Assembly (NCBI GenBank): GCA_023818725.1 | Contig: JAMWBX010000013.1 | Span: 1 to 10,354, forward strand | DNA length: 10,354 bases | Reading direction: 5' to 3' | Origin: Candidatus Omnitrophota bacterium | GTDB taxonomy: Bacteria; Ratteibacteria; UBA8468; B48-G9; DTJG01 | Shown here: piece by piece, positions 7,509 to 10,354 of the stretch | How positions within the stretch are numbered: the first letter of the stretch is position 1 | Layout: every line of letters starts with the position of its first letter | The notes under the pieces: generated by a model | Seen by the model: the letters and a program-made list of their open reading frames with translations, nothing else | Databases searched by the model: none | What the model was told of the DNA's origin: nothing | Made by a program: the position numbers and the translations under genes

Positions 7509-8275
7509 GTTACATCTCCTGTTTTCGCAGCTTCCTGGTTATCAAAAGATGATATTGTTTTGACAAAAAGGTCTTCAAGGTTTGTTGCCTGGTATTGACT
7601 GTTTAAACCATCCAGAGTGCCAAGTGCAAGAAGATATCCTCTGTGAAAAATCGCAATTCTGTCACAGACCCTTTCTACTTCTGAAAGAAAATGGCTTGAA
7701 AGAAGTATTGTCTTTCCCTGTTGTTTCAATTGCAACAAAAGGTTTCTTGTGTCTCTGCAACCTATTGGATCAAGACCTGTCGTTGGCTCGTCCAGGATCA
7801 AAATTTCAGGGTCGTTTATCAGGCTTGCCGCCAGTCCTATCCTTTCAAGCATTCCCTTTGAGTAATGCTTGAGATGCAACCTCTTTGCATTATGCAAATC
7901 AACCAGCTCGAGTAACTGATCTATCCTTTTCTTTGCTGTCTGCGCTTCCAGAGAAAACAAACTTGCATAAAACTGAAGGAGCTCTGGACCTGTAAGGTAG
8001 TCATAATAATAAGGATTTTCAGGAAGAAAACCAACATGCTTCTTCATATCTACGTCGTGTGGAGGTTTACCCATAATATACGCTTCACCTGCTGTTGGAA
8101 ATAGTATTCCGAGCAAGAGTTTCAGACAGGTCGTTTTCCCTGAACCATTTGGACCGAGTATCCCGAATATCTCTCCCTCATTAACCTCAAGATTAACTTT
8201 CTCAAGGCCTACAACTACTTTTCTCTTCCCTAAAATATAGTGCTTTGTGAGGTTTTTTGTTTCAATGATTGCCAT
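7505..8275 (-). CDS. ABC transporter ATP-binding protein (ABC-2 exporter ATPase)
   Basis: This 256-residue cytoplasmic ATPase would power the ABC-2 permease encoded next. Walker A is GPNGSGKTT (41-49). The Q-loop region reads GFLPENPYYYDYLTGPELL (82-100), with Glu rather than Gln at the usual position, a form I recall from this ATPase subfamily. The signature is HYSKGMLERIGLAASL (137-152), Walker B is ILILDEPTTGLDP (158-170), and the switch His is in SSHFLSEVERVCDRIAI (193-209). These are all the elements of an active NatA/CcmA-like ATPase. It is preceded by the only sizeable gap in the window and by a strong GGAGG ribosome site, so it may open a new transcription or translation unit within the array. 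Confidence 0.95.
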   Translation of the reverse strand: MAIIETKNLTKHYILGKRKVVVGLEKVNLEVNEGEIFGILGPNGSGKTTCLKLLLGILFPTAGEAYIMGKPPHDVDMKKHVGFLPENPYYYDYLTGPELLQFYASLFSLEAQTAKKRIDQLLELVDLHNAKRLHLKHYSKGMLERIGLAASLINDPEILILDEPTTGLDPIGCRDTRNLLLQLKQQGKTILLSSHFLSEVERVCDRIAIFHRGYLLALGTLDGLNSQYQATNLEDLFVKTISSFDNQEAAKTGDVT

Positions 8276-8280
8276 AAGAT

Positions 8281-8285
8281 CCTCC
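8281..8285 (-). promoter_or_regulatory. Strong Shine-Dalgarno GGAGG for the ABC ATPase gene
   Basis: GGAGG on the minus strand lies 5 bases before ATG 8275. It is the best ribosome site in the window and confirms this start. It contrasts with the coupled, weaker sites at most other junctions. Confidence 0.85.
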
Positions 8286-8318
8286 GGCTCGTAAAATTTG
8301 GTTTATTTTATCATAAAT

Positions 8319-9110
8319 CTATATGTCAACAAACTTTCCGAAAATCATTTTAATTAGAGAGCAGAGCATATTAGATTTTTTCCCCGACTTTTCTGAAATA
8401 TGCATAAGGTTGCGCACCTTCACTGCAAGTTTCGTCTTCAAAATTTCCTCATTTCCTTCTCTATCAAGCAGGTCGTCGAGAATTTGAAACGACTGACCGA
8501 AAAGTATTCCGATTTCTTTGAGCATTCCTTTCTCTTTTTCCCTGCATCCTTTTACAATCGCTGGAATTTCAAAACAAATAGAAAATAGTTCTCCTGTTTT
8601 TTTTCTATCAATCCAGTTTTTTGTTCTTTGCGAAACCTTTCTTTCTTTATAAATCATATCCAGAGATTGCCCTCCTGCCATTCCATTTGAGCCAAGCGCA
8701 TCGCATGTTTTTATCACTGCTTCAACTTTTCCACACTTGGCAATCTCTCTTATTCCAAGGCACAAAAGCGCATCTCCCACAAGAAGAGCCTGTGCCTGAC
8801 CGAATTTCTTATGGCAGGTTAGTTTACCCCTTCTGTAATCGTCATTGTCCATACACGGAAGATCATCATGAACAAGTGAAAAACAGTGGATCAGTTCTAT
8901 TCCACACGCCACAGGCAGAATTTTTTTTTCGTTGAGGTTCAGGATTTTCGCGACAGCCATCACAAGTAAAGGTCTGATTCTTTTCCCGCCGGGGAAAACA
9001 GAATAATGCATGGCTTTTTCAAGCATTTTTGCCATGCCGCCAGTTGATTTCAAACAGCTTTCAAGATAATGATTAATCTGTCTAAGGGATTTTTCAATTT
9101 CTTTTTCCAA
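8319..9110 (-). CDS. ispA: Short-chain (type II farnesyl diphosphate) polyprenyl synthase, shortened C-terminus
   Basis: It condenses isopentenyl diphosphate with allylic diphosphates to give farnesyl diphosphate for undecaprenyl and quinone synthesis. Counting from TTG 9110 (263 residues), GGKRIRPLL is at 41-49. The first Asp-rich motif DDLPCMDNDD (82-91) has the two-residue insertion of bacterial type II enzymes and Phe five residues before it (F77), typical of C15 products. RRGKLTCHKKFG (93-104), GDALL (112-116), GGQSLD (146-151), KTGELF (171-176) and the second motif DDLLD (212-216) follow. TTG 9110 is preferred because AAAAAGG stands 6 bases upstream and GGKR then sits where it does in E. 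coli IspA; an alternative in-frame TTG at 9140 lacks a ribosome site. Oddly, only 47 residues follow DDLLD against about 70 or more normally, and the usual GK-x-TYP element is replaced by VRNLMHIS. It overlaps alr by 17 bases. Confidence 0.88.
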   Translation of the reverse strand: MEKEIEKSLRQINHYLESCLKSTGGMAKMLEKAMHYSVFPGGKRIRPLLVMAVAKILNLNEKKILPVACGIELIHCFSLVHDDLPCMDNDDYRRGKLTCHKKFGQAQALLVGDALLCLGIREIAKCGKVEAVIKTCDALGSNGMAGGQSLDMIYKERKVSQRTKNWIDRKKTGELFSICFEIPAIVKGCREKEKGMLKEIGILFGQSFQILDDLLDREGNEEILKTKLAVKVRNLMHISEKSGKKSNMLCSLIKMIFGKFVDI

Positions 9111-10188
9111 TGTAAACCTTTTTAAGTCGTGGAACGCCAAAACGAGTTAATATTTCCTGAGGAACTGTTCTGCATATCCCTGCCATATCTTCAACTGATA
9201 ACTCTTGGTCCAGAAAAACGATCTTCGAACCTTCATCAACTGATTGGTCTATCTCAAGTATTGTTTGGTCCATACAGATTCTTCCCCTCACAGGAAAAAG
9301 TTTATCATTGTATTTCATAAAAAAATTGTTTGATAGAGCCCTGTCAAGGCCATCCCCGTAGCCAATCCCGGCAATGGCAATTCTTGTATCTTTTGAGCAT
9401 ACATAAGTTCCGCCATAACTTATCGCAGTGCCAGCAGGGACATCCCTTACAAGAATGATCTTTGCTACTCCCTTAAGGGCATATCTCAAACCGGAAATTT
9501 TCTTAAAAACCCTCAAGAAAAGGGTAGGGTACACCCCGTAAAGAAGAAGTCCGGTTCTCACCATAGAAAAGCTCTCGACACTCTCCGGGACATTAACAAT
9601 TCCACCAGAATTTGCAATGTGTGTGATAATTTTTGATTGTGCAGGAATCACAGATAGCGTTCCACTAAAAATTTTAATCTGTTTCAAGGAAAAGGTCTTG
9701 TCAGGATTTTCGGAATTTGAGAGATGGCTGAAAATCCCCTCAATTTTCACCTTTGATTTCCCTAAAATTCTTATGGCTTCATTGAGCTCACAGGGTAAAA
9801 TGCCAGCTCTCCCCATCCCTGTGTCAATCTTGATATGAATCGATAGCTTAGATGCTGAATTTACTTTGCTTATAAAATCAATACTTGCTGCTGTCAGTGA
9901 GATATTATAATCCATGGCCTTATTGACCACCGAGGTTGATACTGGAGCAAGAACTAAAATGGGCTTTATTATTCCTGCTTTTCTCAATGAAATGGCCTCA
10001 TCAATTGTTGCAACTCCAAACCAATCAATATGTTTTTCAATCCTCTTACTTACAGCAACTGCGCCAAGGCCATAAGCATCGCACTTCACACAGGCAAGGA
10101 TCTTTTTTCCGGTTACTTTCTTGAGCAGAACAACATTACTTGCGATTGCATCAAGATCAACCTCAATAAACCTTTCAACGTGCTTCAT
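9094..10188 (-). CDS. alr: Alanine racemase
   Basis: This PLP enzyme interconverts L- and D-alanine, supplying D-alanine for peptidoglycan. The 364-residue length is normal. The PLP lysine is K35 in CVKCDAYGLGA (33-43; usual form VVKANAYGHG). HIKIDTGMGRAGI (118-130) carries the conserved Arg (R127). ITHIANSGG (188-196) and MVRTGLLLYG (209-218) are the barrel elements. The catalytic tyrosine is Y258 in ISYGGTY (256-262). GIGYGDGLDRALSN (274-287) and RGRICMDQ (301-308) are the C-terminal domain motifs. Asn-Ala before the tyrosine of the PLP motif is replaced by Cys-Asp-Ala, a mild variation. ATG 10188 lies inside the end of pyrF (14-base overlap), with only a weak AAAGAAA upstream. The 3' end overlaps the prenyl synthase gene. 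Confidence 0.97.
   Translation of the reverse strand: MKHVERFIEVDLDAIASNVVLLKKVTGKKILACVKCDAYGLGAVAVSKRIEKHIDWFGVATIDEAISLRKAGIIKPILVLAPVSTSVVNKAMDYNISLTAASIDFISKVNSASKLSIHIKIDTGMGRAGILPCELNEAIRILGKSKVKIEGIFSHLSNSENPDKTFSLKQIKIFSGTLSVIPAQSKIITHIANSGGIVNVPESVESFSMVRTGLLLYGVYPTLFLRVFKKISGLRYALKGVAKIILVRDVPAGTAISYGGTYVCSKDTRIAIAGIGYGDGLDRALSNNFFMKYNDKLFPVRGRICMDQTILEIDQSVDEGSKIVFLDQELSVEDMAGICRTVPQEILTRFGVPRLKKVYIGKRN
9117..9123 (-). promoter_or_regulatory. AAAAAGG ribosome site that decides the prenyl synthase start
   Basis: The AAAAAGG sequence on the minus strand ends 6 bases before TTG 9110, inside the last codons of alr. No comparable site precedes the alternative in-frame TTG at 9140, so 9110 is preferred. 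Confidence 0.55.
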
Positions 10189-10354
10189 TTTCTTTTATCT
10201 CTTTTTTAATCTGCTGAACAACTGCCAGTGGGTCATTGCTTTCTAAAATAGGCCTTCCTACAACGAGGTAATTAGCTCCAGCCTTCACTGCTTCACTTAC
10301 AGTTGCGACTCTTTTCTGGTCATCCATTGAAATACTGGGTCTTATTCCTGGGCA
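10175..10354 (-). CDS. pyrF: Orotidine 5'-phosphate decarboxylase, C-terminal 59 residues, cut by window edge
   Basis: This frame is open from the window edge to a TGA at 10177-10175 and has no start inside the window. It reads CPGIRPSISMDDQKRVATVS (visible residues 1-20), then EAVKAGANYLVVGRPI (21-36) and a helical end (LESNDPLAVVQQIKKEIKEN). These match the PyrF C-terminus: the phosphate-binding 'PGIRP', then 'DDQ-RV-TP-A-ai-AGADYLVVGRPI'. The enzyme converts OMP to UMP, the last step of de novo pyrimidine synthesis. The catalytic Lys-Asp cluster is outside the window. Its end overlaps the start of alr by 14 bases, so the two are almost certainly cotranscribed. Confidence 0.93.
   Translation of the reverse strand, partial: CPGIRPSISMDDQKRVATVSEAVKAGANYLVVGRPILESNDPLAVVQQIKKEIKENEAR

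Noticed and set aside
8276..8318. Possible rho-independent terminator after the prenyl synthase gene
   Set aside because: No GC-rich inverted repeat followed by a T run can be formed in the gap on the minus strand.

Overview
The window is a nearly gapless bacterial gene array. All eleven genes lie on the minus strand and are transcribed right to left. Only two non-coding gaps exist: 43 bases at 8276-8318 and 11 bases at 1697-1707. Every other junction overlaps (4 to 35 bases) or abuts exactly. The sequence is moderately AT-rich by eye, uses ATG and probably one TTG start, and contains no tRNA, rRNA, CRISPR array or insertion sequence that I can see. The gene types suggest an uncultured Gram-negative-type bacterium of the PVC or Omnitrophota/Ratteibacteria sort. 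The clues are a membrane TPR protein paired with an ABC-2 exporter, a five-bladed propeller hydrolase with a C-terminal domain of a type I associate with Planctomycetes, Verrucomicrobia and Lentisphaerae, and sugar-hydrolase genes run into housekeeping genes. That placement is inference, not proof.

Right part (about 8319-10354), housekeeping. It holds the 3' end of pyrF (pyrimidine synthesis), then alr (D-alanine for peptidoglycan) and an ispA-type short-chain prenyl synthase (farnesyl diphosphate, precursor of the undecaprenyl carrier and quinones). These overlap head to tail. The prenyl synthase has an unusually short and divergent C-terminus.

Middle part (about 5508-8275). After the 43-base gap and a strong GGAGG ribosome site come an ABC ATPase, its ABC-2 type permease and a membrane-anchored TPR protein, joined by 4-base ATGA overlaps, then guanylate kinase (gmk), whose start lies 35 bases inside the TPR gene.

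Left part (1-5511), carbohydrate-degradation island. Without any break, gmk runs by an ATGA overlap into four glycoside-hydrolase-type genes: a 718-residue (alpha/alpha)6-barrel protein resembling GH65-type enzymes, a GH20 protein of the hexosaminidase D type, a five-bladed beta-propeller protein (GH43/GH32-like fold), and the first 68 codons of a GH2 beta-galactosidase/glucuronidase-type enzyme cut by the window edge. None of the four has a visible signal peptide, so they probably act together in the cytoplasm on an imported oligosaccharide. Neither the substrate nor a sugar importer is visible here. The most interesting points are this gapless fusion of an essential nucleotide kinase operon to a four-hydrolase module, and the divergence of the barrel and propeller enzymes from characterised families.
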